NCBI GenBank assembly: GCA_003254905.1
Contig: QANU01006659.1
Location: forward strand, 230,991-294,990
Direction: 5' to 3'
Length of the DNA stretch: 64,000 nucleotides
From: Nissolia schottii
Taxonomy: Eukaryota; Streptophyta; Magnoliopsida; Fabales; Fabaceae
The position numbers and the translations under genes were made by a program. Below are positions 21,735-31,889 of this stretch, in pieces (position 1 is the first letter of the stretch; each line of letters starts with the position of its first letter). The notes below the pieces were generated by a model, which was given only the letters and a program-made list of their open reading frames with translations, had not been told where the DNA came from and made no database searches.

Positions 21735-23486
21735 GGGTCACTAATCTTACTAGAAGAGAGTTTTGAAGATATCACTTTCAAAGATACCAATTCAAGACCA
21801 ACCATAGTTTTGAAGTGAGTGTTGTGATTAAATTGGAGTGATGTAAAATGTCATCTTGTGGGGTCCAGTGGGGAGGAGCAGAGAGGAAGATGCCAAGTAG
21901 TTGATGATGCTAGTTACGTGACAATTCTTCCTTTTCATGGGTTGGAAGCTTCTTCCACATACACATTTTTATAATTTTTAAGGACAATTTATACCTTATT
22001 CTTAATGATTTAATAGGGTGGTGCCCTAAACCCTAAACACTTATATACGTAATTTCGTTGAAGACAAATTTGGAAGAACTAATACAAACACTTCATGAAG
22101 ATAGGCTTAGATTTCTATGAAAGAGTGACATTTTTTATTTCTCATAATTGGTTTCGAGATAAATATTCAACTACCACTTTGTTGCGGTCCTTTTCTATAA
22201 ATGTAAAATACACATTAATTCGACAGTAGAGGTTTTGATGAGGTCATCTTGGTTCAAGAAATGAAATTTTAAATCACCTGTTTGTAATTAACCATCATCA
22301 CTATGATCATTTTCTAATTTTAATTATCATAAACTCGATTTAAACTGATCATTGAGGTAGGAGCGAAGTCTAATTAAATGAATGAGAAGCTTGTAACAAT
22401 AATAAATGAATAAATAAAAAGCTCAACAAAGCATTATACATAAAATAATATTGAGATTTATACTAACCGTGATTATTTTTAGGGTTAAATATGTTTTTAG
22501 TCTCTAGTAAATTTTAAATTTTGTATTTTACCTCTCATAAATTTTATTTAAAATTGTTCCTCATAAATTTTTGTTATAAGTTTTTAGTTTCTGTCGTCTA
22601 TGCAGTTAACTTGGTCATATGACAGGTTATGTATCACACCCAATCATTACTTCCTCTGCTTACTCTTGCACTACTCTCAATGTAAGCTTGTTATCTTCTT
22701 CATCTTCTCCACTACAGCTCTGTGGCTCATCCATTCGGTCTTAACTGCTTCACTCCTCCCCCTCTCTCTCTCACCTTCGCCATGTGGTCAAGTCGATTGT
22801 TACGTCAGCAGTTAACGGCTTGACATAACAACAGGGACTAAAACCTTACCAAAAGAAAATTATGATGGTTAAACACAAAATTTAAATTTTATGAGGGATT
22901 AAAAACATATTTAATCCTCATTTTTGTTAATGTGATAACAAAATTCCAAGGTCACAACCGCCACAACAAAAATAAGTTGTAAAAAAAAAAGTTGTGAAAA
23001 AGATGTTCTCTTGACTTTTGACTTTTGAATGAATAAGTGAGTTTTAGTGCTTTATTTCATCCAACAAATCATTCATGTTAAATGCTGAGATATGCGAAAT
23101 ACTTACATGTTTATGGAGCAAATTTAATTCGTGTTTCATGAACATTATTAATCATTGATTTTCTTTAGTATATTAATTTAAACACACTCATATAAAAATG
23201 ATAGCAACCCGAAGATGTGGTTAAACGGAAGAGGTCCATCCTCCTTTAACCAAATATTAGGAATTCGATCTAACTTTGAGTATGAAGCAATTTTAAATCT
23301 CTAGTGCAGGATACCCTAATCGTGTAAAAAAAAAAATTATAAAACTGATAGCCCAATTGGGATCCACTACTAGTGATTGTACACTTCAATTCACCTTTTT
23401 ATGTGCTGTAAATCTAAATTCTTAAACTTGTGCTCACACGAGAACCTCTCCTCCTGTTGACAGAACTCTACATTTACTCCAAAGAT
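21735..23486. other. Intergenic; holds one TIR element
   Basis: Promoter side of the membrane-protein gene. Apart from the inverted-repeat element at 22482-22917, the rest is AT-rich without recognisable genes. Confidence 0.5.
22482..22917. mobile_element. Non-autonomous TIR element, legume GGGTTAAATATG family
   Basis: Ends are inverted copies: GGGTTAAATATGTTTTTAGT on the left and ACTAAAAACATATTTAACCC-like (ATTAAAAACATATTTAATCC) on the right. Similarity continues inwards for about 45 bases. Flanks TTATTTTTA and TCATTTTTG agree at 7 of 9 positions, fitting a Mutator-like 9-bp target duplication. No transposase is present. Confidence 0.7.
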
Positions 23487-24058
23487 TCAAACATTCTCTG
23501 TGCCCTCAGAACCACCAAGAGGAGCCACTTCTTTGGCACCAGAACCATCCTCAATATCAAAGCCATGGTGGTAACTAATCCACAAAACTGCATGAATCAA
23601 AACTATAGGCACAGCACAAGCCAAAGTCACTACAAGATGTTAGAACCCCTGCATTGGTCAGAACAAGCTGAACCAAAGTTGCAAACACAAGCAAGGACCA
23701 CACAAACCTCTTGTCTATGGCCCTATGAAGCAGAACAGAATGTGGGAATGCCTTGAGAAGCAAGCAATAAAGGGTTGTCACATATGTCATGATAACCAGA
23801 AGGATAAACAAGAGCTTGCGCCGAGGGATGAGGGTTACAGAGTATGATCCGCATGAAGAGCGTGTAGTACAGCCCCAGATTCCCTAAGTTTACCGTGATC
23901 CGGACTGCCGCAGCTTCTGGAGTCAACGGAATGTTGAAGGGGCTGTGTATTCTGAAGTCAGTGTAGTGTTTTTCATGAAGCCCTTTTGGTCCATGATCAT
24001 GAGTTTTTTCAGCAGTGGATGAGGTTGATATTCTCTGGCTAGTTCCGAAATTTGCCGT
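23487..24058 (-). pseudogene. PRA1 pseudogene 2, inverted relative to the intact gene
   Basis: Nearly full-length PRA1 on the minus strand. Recognisable blocks: ANFGTSQRI, PFNIPLTPEAAAVRI, NLGLYYTLF, then in a second frame ILLVIMTYVTTLYCLLLKAF and LLHRAIDKRFVWSLL, then in a third frame VTLACAVPIVLIHAVLWISY ending at a TGA at 23489. The codon at the expected start (24058) reads ACG instead of ATG. Compared with the intact gene there is a 2-base loss in the ATCATACTC region and a 4-base gain after the NAGV codons. These three lesions make a functional PRA1 protein very unlikely. Its tail differs from the intact gene, so it is an older or separate copy rather than a recent duplicate. Confidence 0.87.
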
Positions 24059-25040
24059 AACACTTGAAAGTGAAGTTCGGATCATCAAGGAATGGGTCAA
24101 TTGAAAAACTTCCCTTTGTTAATCCAATGGTCTCAAAGAATACGTGAAGGATAAAAGGAAGAGTTAATTGTGTTACTTTCTTTGTGAATTTTGATCATGG
24201 TTAAATATTTTGAATCTTCGTGAAAAAGACATTTTGTCACAGAAGAGTAGGCAAATATCCAAGAAATTTCATGAAGAAGAGTCCAATATCAGGGAACATT
24301 CTTCGTTTGGGTCTTATGTTGCCTGTACTCAATTTTTTGGTTCCACATGACAGTAGCCAAATATTTAAAAAATGTCTACACTTACAGTTTTATCAAGTAA
24401 TGAAGGTAGTTTCAAGTTTCAACCTCGTGTGTTATTTCAAATGTTTAGATGAATGAGAATGATGAGAACGGAGGAAAGCTTTAAGCAAACTTTATTCTTC
24501 TTGACAATCTTATAAAACGATTGAAGAAAATGAAGTTGAGCATGAGATCTATTATTTACTTGGTTTTAATGATAAATATTATTTAAATTCTTAATAATGT
24601 CAGTGAATCACCCCACTACAAATTATTGATTATTAATAAAACTTCAAAATAGCATGGTAGCATCTTTGGTCTGCTTATGCTGGTTCTCTCCCAAAAACAA
24701 CCAAGTACAGGTTTAAATACTTCATCCATAGCTGATTTTCTAAACAGTTATTTTAGAAGTCTAGTTAATATGGTATCTGTATTCTCTACCTAATAACTTC
24801 ATCTGAAAAAATTTAAGAATGACTTCTCATTTCCAAAGCCAAGTATATTATACATGAAAAGGTAAGACTAATACATGAATAATTAAATTAAATCTCACAG
24901 CTAAAAGCTAGCATAGCAGTTCCAATAATGATAAACAAATGATAAAATTACACAAGGAATGCAATGCAAATTCAACACATACATGATCCTCACAAGAGCA
25001 ATCAATGGTACAAGAACATGTTTCAAATGGAAATCAGCAC
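24059..25040. other. Intergenic between PRA1 pseudogene 2 and the Smr gene
   Basis: Includes the likely 3' untranslated region of the Smr gene (about 24880-25040). The rest shows nothing recognisable. Confidence 0.45.
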
Positions 25041-26802
25041 TCAGCTTTGACGAAACTTGGGCCACACTGTGATTACTCCCGGTCTCATCTCCTCGAATCG
25101 GTATCTGCAGAACATAAAAATATGAACAAATAGGGTAAACCTCACTACTATTTTTCCCACAAACCCACAATGGGTAAAACCTCATGCACTAGGCCGCCCA
25201 TTTTTCTTTGCTTTCAGTGTCCTCAGCGAAGTTAACAGGGGAAGAATAGTCAGGATCTGAGGGAAAGTGTTAGTGTGTGTGTGTATACATATGTAGGAAG
25301 AAAAGATGCTCTACCTGTTTTCATTGAGGAAACTTCTCACAGCTGTAGGAAGAGAAGCTTGTCCTCGGCTATGATTGCCGATGCCTGTAGGAATGAAAAG
25401 GTAAATAATGTCATCCCGTAATGCTGATTGGCGATTGCTGACCGCATGCATGAATACAGGTTTACTTGGTAAGTTCAAATTTTGTATTTAAGAAAATTGA
25501 TAATTTTTCCAATGAATAAATGAATTCATTGAATGGCGCCAAGGGAAAGAAGGAAGGTGATTTCTTAGCTACCCTGGGGTAAATACCCTATGGTACCTAA
25601 TTTATTCAATTTTGATAATTTTTACAACTAAATTCATCTATTTTTGTTATTATGTTATGTTTTATATGATTATAATAAAATTTTCACTAATCAAATCATT
25701 GAAAGAGCCAACTTAGAAGCGGTTTAGAGATTTGCGAACCATTTGAGCTTATGATGCACCTCTTTACAAATATTGTATTAAAAAGTATTAATTTATCATA
25801 TTAGATTATATAATCCATCAATATGTCATATTAGATTATGAAATGATAACAAAAATTAATGAATTTAGTTATAAAAATTATAAAAAATGGATAAATTAAG
25901 TACAATGAGGTATTTACCCCATTGGGTAGCTAAGAAATCACCAAGAAGGAACGCATAACAAAAGTGGTGCAAGCCAAAGTAAGTAAACATAACAGCCCAT
26001 TAGAGGACAAAAATTTGGGGAGACATAGACCCCAGATAAAATATTTACCACAGAAGGAAAAGAGGGGGTTGATACCTGTTATGACATGTAAAGCTAGTGA
26101 TTTAAGCATTATTGGTGCTCGTTTATCCAAATTTTCCGTGTCCATGGAATCCAGAGATCTGAGAGTTGAATATGCAAGGCCATTCTCCATCACACCATTT
26201 GAACTGGCTGATGAAGTCTTCGAGGAGCCTTGGCTTTCGATTCTAATGAGATGTTCTTGTAACGCTTGAATAGCTTCTGCTGCGTGAAGACCATGCAAAT
26301 CCAGTCTCGAGATATCGTTTTCACTATTCCTGATATCTAGAATTTTTGTGGCTGCCTTAGAATTAAGTTCTTCAGCTGTATGCCACTCCTCCCGGGCTTT
26401 CGTTGAGTGTTGCTGAGCAGAAAAATGATCACCTCTCAGAAACGCATTAGCAGCTGCCCTAGAATGTCGAGATGCTGACCTGTGTAAAAAATAGGATATT
26501 AAATATCAATGCCTATTGGCAATCTGAAAAGTTTAATACAGAAATGAAATGCTTTCAATGAAACAAGCCATAGTTAAATCCAAAATGTTTTTCATCTCCT
26601 GTTTTGAGCAAAGATGAAATCCCTATGACTGAAGATTATAGTTCTTTGGGCAAATATGAGGAGAGAATAAGACATCTACAAATGAAAAGAAGATGAAATA
26701 GGTACATATTAGATTAGTTAAATAATAAGCAATGGATTAGTTAGACCTTTTAAATCTGATTGAATGTCTAAAAGAAAATAAAAAACTGGAAATTGTATTG
26801 CA

Positions 26803-26833
<31 letters not shown>

Positions 26834-28254
26834 GGTAAAATATCTCTCTCAAAAGTCTTTGCAAATGCAAAACAAATCACTGCCATGGAACAAAATAAAA
26901 GGCACCATCATATTCATTATTTAATACTGGTTTTTATTGTCATTGATTAAGGTTAATGCAATCATTTCACTAAGCACACTAGGAGTTCAGAGATCTAAGA
27001 CTTTACACGTGTAACAGTACATGAACTTTTGTTTGCATTATCAGTTAAAATACAAATCAGTTTGATTTTGAGAATTCATGAAAAGAACGAATTAATTCAA
27101 CACTTGACCACCATTACGTATCATTGAAGAAAACTAAAACACAATGACATGCATTACAAATGGCAATATAATATAATGCAATATAAAATATTTAGTGTGT
27201 TCAGGATACATGCAAGTCACAAGTTTGCAACATGCAAGAGAGCCTCTTAATGGTGGCATTCATTAATATGTTTCAATGCACATAGATTTGATACCTCGCT
27301 TTTATGTCTCACTCTCACAAAATCATATCATGTGACAGAAGGAAAAAAACATATACATTACATGACAGAAAAATGCTGATAAATAAATTATCACAATTAA
27401 TTTTATCCAAAAAAAATAAATTATCACAATAAACAAACACGTAGAAGCAAGTCAGAACTAACTAATGCCATCTCAAGTAAGAATACTTGGGCTAGTATTC
27501 ATTACCTCATTGTCTTCAACGCATCCTTTCGTTGGCTAAGGTAGATATCATCCTCCTGCCACTCAGGCTCAACAGGAACAGAATTCAAGCGCCCTAGTTT
27601 GCATCTCAGGTTATCGTCACCAGAAAACTTTTCACCTGAGGAAGCATTTATATCCTCCAAGTATTTATCATTATCCTTGAGATGACCAACAAGACTAGAA
27701 TGGACAGGAATGTCATGTTTCACCTTTTCTAACACAAGACTTTCATCAATCCTCTCTTCGCAGGGAATATAATCAGAAGTAGCTGCTCTAGGATCACTTG
27801 AGACTTTGCCTTCTTCAAAGTTGGCCGCCGAGGCCATCATTTCCAATAAAGTTGCAGCTTTATCAACATCATTATTAACAGAAGCTAAGATATCCTCTAT
27901 CAAGCTATTTTCGGCCCAAAGATGCTGCTCTTTGACCTTCTTGGTAGATAAATCAGCATCTTCCCGAGCAGTAGTCGCACAATATTTTTCGCCAGGATTA
28001 GAACATGCCATTGCCGTTTGGTTACTCCCGCCCTCTTTCAAAGGGGGGAAATTTTTAGAAGGGAGAAGTACTGAAGAGAAAGGCTTCAGAGGAACATGGC
28101 TCTTCTTAACCAACTTATCATCGCGTCGCATTGAATCAGAAGCACCTATGGGTGGGAAAGGGTCCTTGTCAACTTCAGATTCAAGGTCGTTTTTCTTTCT
28201 TTGCTTGTTATCAAAAGCTGTCCAACCAGATGATTGACCCCTACCCCACGACAT
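25041..28254 (-). CDS. Smr/DUF1771 domain protein (At5g23520-like)
   Basis: Four coding exons on the minus strand: 28254-27506, 26479-26076, 25384-25315 and 25104-25041, joining in frame to 428 residues. The chosen start gives MSWGRGQSSGWTAFDNKQRK, which from memory resembles the start of Arabidopsis At5g23520; an in-frame Met 11 codons upstream exists. Residues about 114-141 (AENSLIEDILASVNNDVDKA, then ATLLEMM) look like a CUE-type ubiquitin-binding helix bundle. DUF1771 covers about 256-297 (RAAANAFLRGDHFSAQQHS). The Smr domain starts at LDLHGLHAAEAI (309-320), includes GIGNHSRGQ, and ends FEEMRPGVITVWPKF. Smr domains bind or cut nucleic acid; plant members are poorly characterised. A leader intron with a GTTAG donor near 28995 is likely. 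A MITE sits in intron 2. Confidence 0.88.
25547..25951. mobile_element. Mutator-like MITE in intron 2 of the Smr gene
   Basis: The element proper spans 25556-25942 (387 bp). It begins GGTGATTTCTTAGCTACCC and ends with the inverse GGGTAGCTAAGAAATCACC; the arms stay similar for about 95 bases. It is flanked by a perfect 9-bp direct repeat, AAGAAGGAA, at 25547-25555 and 25943-25951. This is the hallmark of Mutator-like insertion. No coding capacity. Confidence 0.92.
26800..26835. repeat. AAT microsatellite in intron 1 of the Smr gene
   Basis: About eleven AAT units in a row. Confidence 0.9.
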
Positions 28255-28474
28255 CTTCTTAAGAGAAGTTCTGGCCAAAATGGTCATCTTGTTCCGTGCA
28301 CCATAACTTGATCACAAACCACTTCGCTATCTCGCCGCCTGAAGACTTATTGCAAACAAAGAAGAACTTAGACAGCCACAATCTGGAGACCTGGCTAGCA
28401 AAAAATCCAAGTCAATAACTGTAACCATGGTCCACCATACCATACAATACAACGTGTCAATATGTTAGATAGAC

Positions 28475-28525
28475 ACTCAAAAACAACAACCACCAAGCCT
28501 TGTATCGCTCTAGGTGGGTCCAGCT
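28475..28525. repeat. Dispersed legume repeat copy 2
   Basis: AACAACAACCACCAAGCCTT then TAGGTGGGTCCAGCTACATA: same order as the copies at 4863 and 28693, but diverged. It lies in the probable leader intron of the Smr gene. Confidence 0.5.
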
Positions 28526-28692
28526 ACATAAATCATTTCAGAGGGCTCCATGATGCTTTAATGGTATGGTTTGACCTTTTTTACTTGATCACCCTTTAAC
28601 TCTAGCTATTAGGCTACATTAGATAGACACTCAAATTATAATATATTGTACAAAATATACTGTTATCAGACATTGAAATTACAACACATCAT

Positions 28693-28753
28693 TTCAACAA
28701 CGACAACTAAGCTTTGTGCCACTATATGTGATCGGCTACATGGATCAACCATG
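28693..28753. repeat. Dispersed legume repeat copy 3
   Basis: CAACAACGACAACTAAGCTTT then GTGATCGGCTACATGGATCA. It is the closest of the three to the core motif and is 218 bases from copy 2 in the same orientation. Confidence 0.5.
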
Positions 28754-29489
28754 CTACAGTGTTCTCACAAGACACAATTTCAACTAGCTCAATTTTAAAA
28801 TTCAATCAGGTAAAGTTACACCAACTGAAGACAAATAGAGAATTCAAAGCAAGCACAGCACCAAAAAAAAAAAAAACAATAACGTCATAACAAGGTGCAC
28901 CATCATAAATCATTCCCGACAACCCCATGAACCAAATTTCGGGGGGCGAAAAAACAAAATTTGAGCTGAGAGAAGAAAACCCAGATGAAAACTAACCTTA
29001 TTCTCTCAATATAACACGAAGAAGAGGGTAGCTTGAATATTATTTGGGAAGAACAGAACTCAGAAGCCGTAACCAAGGAATGAACCGATCGAAGGGTTGA
29101 AAAAGAGACGAAACCAGAAAACCAGAGACTCGTTGGTCGAAGATATGATTTGCGTTGAAACCAAATCTGTACCCGTTATCCATAAATCTGCTGTTTAGAG
29201 ATTGCAAAAGAGAAAGAGGAGAAAGGGTAAAGTTTTTTGGGGTTTTTCTGTTTTCTGGTTTATGTTTTCTTTTCGTCTCTTCGTAGAAGCCACAAATTAT
29301 AGAAGAGAGTTGTAGAGAGAGAAAGACCAGTAGGAGATAGAAAGAGGTTTGAGTCAACAAGGAAAGGAAAATTAACCGAACAGCAACAAAAACTTGGGAA
29401 TTTCCTAAGCTTGCCCTTGTTGATTAACTAATGATTTTGGGCAAAGTTTTTTTTTTTATTTTTTTACAACTAAGATAATATGATTTTTT

Positions 29490-29690
29490 TAGGAGTTAAT
29501 ATCTAAATTGGCCCTTAGAAATGTTTTTGGTGGCCAAATTGATCTCTAAAAATTTTTAGTGTCACATTGTTTTCTATAAAATTTCAATGTTGTTTTCGTT
29601 AATTTCTCCGTCCAAAACATTCATGACAAAGGGTGATGGAACTCAAAACGATGTCATTTTGCACAAAACCAAAAAGAAGTCGTATTAAAC
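29490..29690. mobile_element. Relic of a GTTAATATCTAAATTGG-type legume repeat
   Basis: Starts AGGAGTTAATATCTAAATTG and continues with repeated TTGG/CCAAATTG blocks around 'ccctta' and 'tctcta' motifs, as in known legume Mutator-like ends. No matching inverted end was found nearby, so it is a partial copy. Confidence 0.4.
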
Positions 29691-29726
29691 ATAGGGATCA
29701 AGTGTGAAGACCCAAGGTTTTCAGAG

Positions 29727-29806
29727 GCGCGTTGTAGCGGTACGAGACAAAGGGATGCGTTGCAGCGATGCGAGACAAAGGGACGAGCTGCAGCGACACA
29801 AAATTC
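29727..29806. repeat. GC-rich 28-bp tandem repeat, nearly three units
   Basis: Units share GCGTTGTAGCGG/GCGTTGCAGCGA/GAGCTGCAGCGA followed by an ACGAGACAAAGGGA-like block. It is strikingly GC-rich against its surroundings. Confidence 0.8.
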
Positions 29807-29876
29807 ACCAGAAACCCTAATTTGTGCCTCCTAGGCCAAGAGAGGGCATGACGCGTCACTCCGTCATCTCTCCGCC

Positions 29877-29884
29877 TATAAATA
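29877..29884 (+). promoter_or_regulatory. Isolated TATA box of unknown transcript
   Basis: TATAAATA follows a GC-rich CpG-containing stretch and precedes a CT-rich sequence, as in plant core promoters. It is 2.0 kb before the ATG4 start codon and about 600 bases before its likely leader exon, so what it drives is unclear. Confidence 0.3.
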
Positions 29885-30494
29885 AAGCTCTTCCCTTACC
29901 TCTTCAACTTGCTCAAAGCTTCAGGTTCGTCCCTCAAGCTTGAAGTGTCTTGCTCGTTTTTTCTCTTTTTTTGTGAAAGACACAATGTCTCCACCCAATC
30001 CTTTTTAATGATAACCTAGATAGTAGGTCCTGACGCCACTACCTTGGTAGTAGTAGTAGCCCTATGGCAATCCACACTTCGATATCTTGTGTACGCAGTT
30101 ATCCCCGTTAGGAGACTCACGTGTGGAACCCAAGTCAACCCATATTAGTTAAAGTTAAGCCTTAGGACTGGATAAGCAACAAAAAAAATCATATGCCATT
30201 GTCACATTTTTAGATGAAATTTATTACTAAGCTTTTAAGTATACTCTTAATTTAGTGAAGTTTTATAAGTAACCTTTTAATACCTTATATCTTTCTCTTC
30301 GTTGATCAACTTAGTAAAATTACTTTTCAAATTATTTTTAATTTAAAATTTCTTAACACCCATACACTAACCAACACATAATTGGAGTATAAAATAATAT
30401 ATAACCCAAAATAAAATCTATGAAATATTAAATAAATTTAACTTCAATCATGCGTTTTTCATGTTGTTTGTTTAATTCTTTGAGCTTAGAAATA

Positions 30495-30516
30495 CAGAGA
30501 GAGAGAGAGAGAGAGA
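30495..30516. repeat. GA microsatellite in the ATG4 leader
   Basis: About eleven AG units just ahead of a CT-rich stretch (30535-30549). Such GA/CT pairs are common in plant 5' leaders. Confidence 0.85.
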
Positions 30517-31889
30517 AGTGGAGTCCCATCGAAGTCTCTCTCTCTCTCAATAGAGCTGAGTTCGCAATCATCAATCAAGAATCAGGATCCCCAATCCTCC
30601 AACACAACACCGTTCATCATCCCCCAACGTGATCATCCTCGTACGCTACCTCCCCCCCCCTCTCTTCTTCTTCAATTTCACCTTATTCTCCTTTAATCTC
30701 CCCCCATTTCAATAATTATATTAAATAAGAATCCTTTCTTTTTTGCTCCGAAGATTCGTCGTTCTCCTCGCGCAATTGCTTTATCTTCTTCCGTGAATTT
30801 CGGATTTGCGTGCCCTGAAACCTTTCAATTTAGCTTCCTGCGCGAATTTCCTTTTATAGGTTTTGTTCCTTGTCGTCATAAAAGCTTGTATTTTGTTTTT
30901 TCTCTACCCTTCTTATTCTGCTATGGAATTTTCCCCGTTGCGTGCTGTTTAATCGTTATGCATCTAGCTCTGGTGAAATTTGTAACACGTGTAATGATAT
31001 AATTGATTCTAGGCATCGATTTTATGTTTGTGCAATGCGTTCCTATTGTTTTTAGGATTGGTTCTTTAGATTTGCTGTATTTCACTTTGTGAAATTCCCT
31101 TCTTCGTTTTTTTTAAAAAAAATAAAATTTTGATTAGGGGATACTATGTGAGGTGTTTGGTGGTGCGAGTAGGATACTATAAGTTCATATTGATTGGTTC
31201 ATTTGTTTTATTCCATTGGTGAAATTTTGAACTTCTAGTCTTCTGCAGATGCCCCACATTTTTTTTTGGGCTTAAGAAAGATGATGTAACATATGTTACT
31301 TTAATGCTATTGGTGAGGGCACTCTTGCCATTCATAAGACCTCCAAAGGGTAGGCATAACCTAGAGGATTACCTCATAAAATATTTTTATCCTGCTTAAC
31401 TAGTGCATTGAGTGCTTGGGAATCTCCATGGGGAGGGATTACCATGGAGGAAATGCTAAATTGTCTATGTATCCATATTCGATACCGATACTCAATAATT
31501 GTACTTGCGTATTGTACCAGAAACTTGTACTCGTGCAACATAGTGGCTTGCTAGTCAATGGATCCAAGCCTATGCACATGGAGAATGCAAAGTCTTATTT
31601 GGATCCCTTTAACCAATTGTGCCAAACTTTGTTGGCTGTCTCCCTACAATTTGTTGACCCTTGTGTGTGCTTGTAGCAGCTGAAAATGTCATTTTTCATG
31701 TCTTTTTAGGGTAGCTGAAGTATTTGTTAGCTTAAGAAGGAAAATTGTTTATGTTCTTAGGTTAATGAATGACGAGTGTGTTTTGGAGGATTTTTGGTTC
31801 TGTTTCATTATTTACCTCTTTACTGCAGATATTGGCACACACTTGGTTTGCTTCTATGAGCCAACTCTTGTGTTTTCTGTGGCTTCATA

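Larger units (their letters stand above)
29390..30449. other. Divergent gap between the Smr and ATG4 genes
   Basis: Shared upstream region of two genes pointing away from each other. It contains a one-sided inverted-repeat-type relic (29490-29690), a GC-rich 28-bp tandem repeat (29727-29806), an isolated TATA motif (29877-29884), and then AT-rich sequence. No open frame of note. Confidence 0.5.

Noticed and set aside
24901-25185. 94-residue minus-strand frame ending near 24901
   Set aside because: It reads through the Smr gene's last exon in another frame; the true frame gives YRFEEMRPGVITVWP and stops at 25041.
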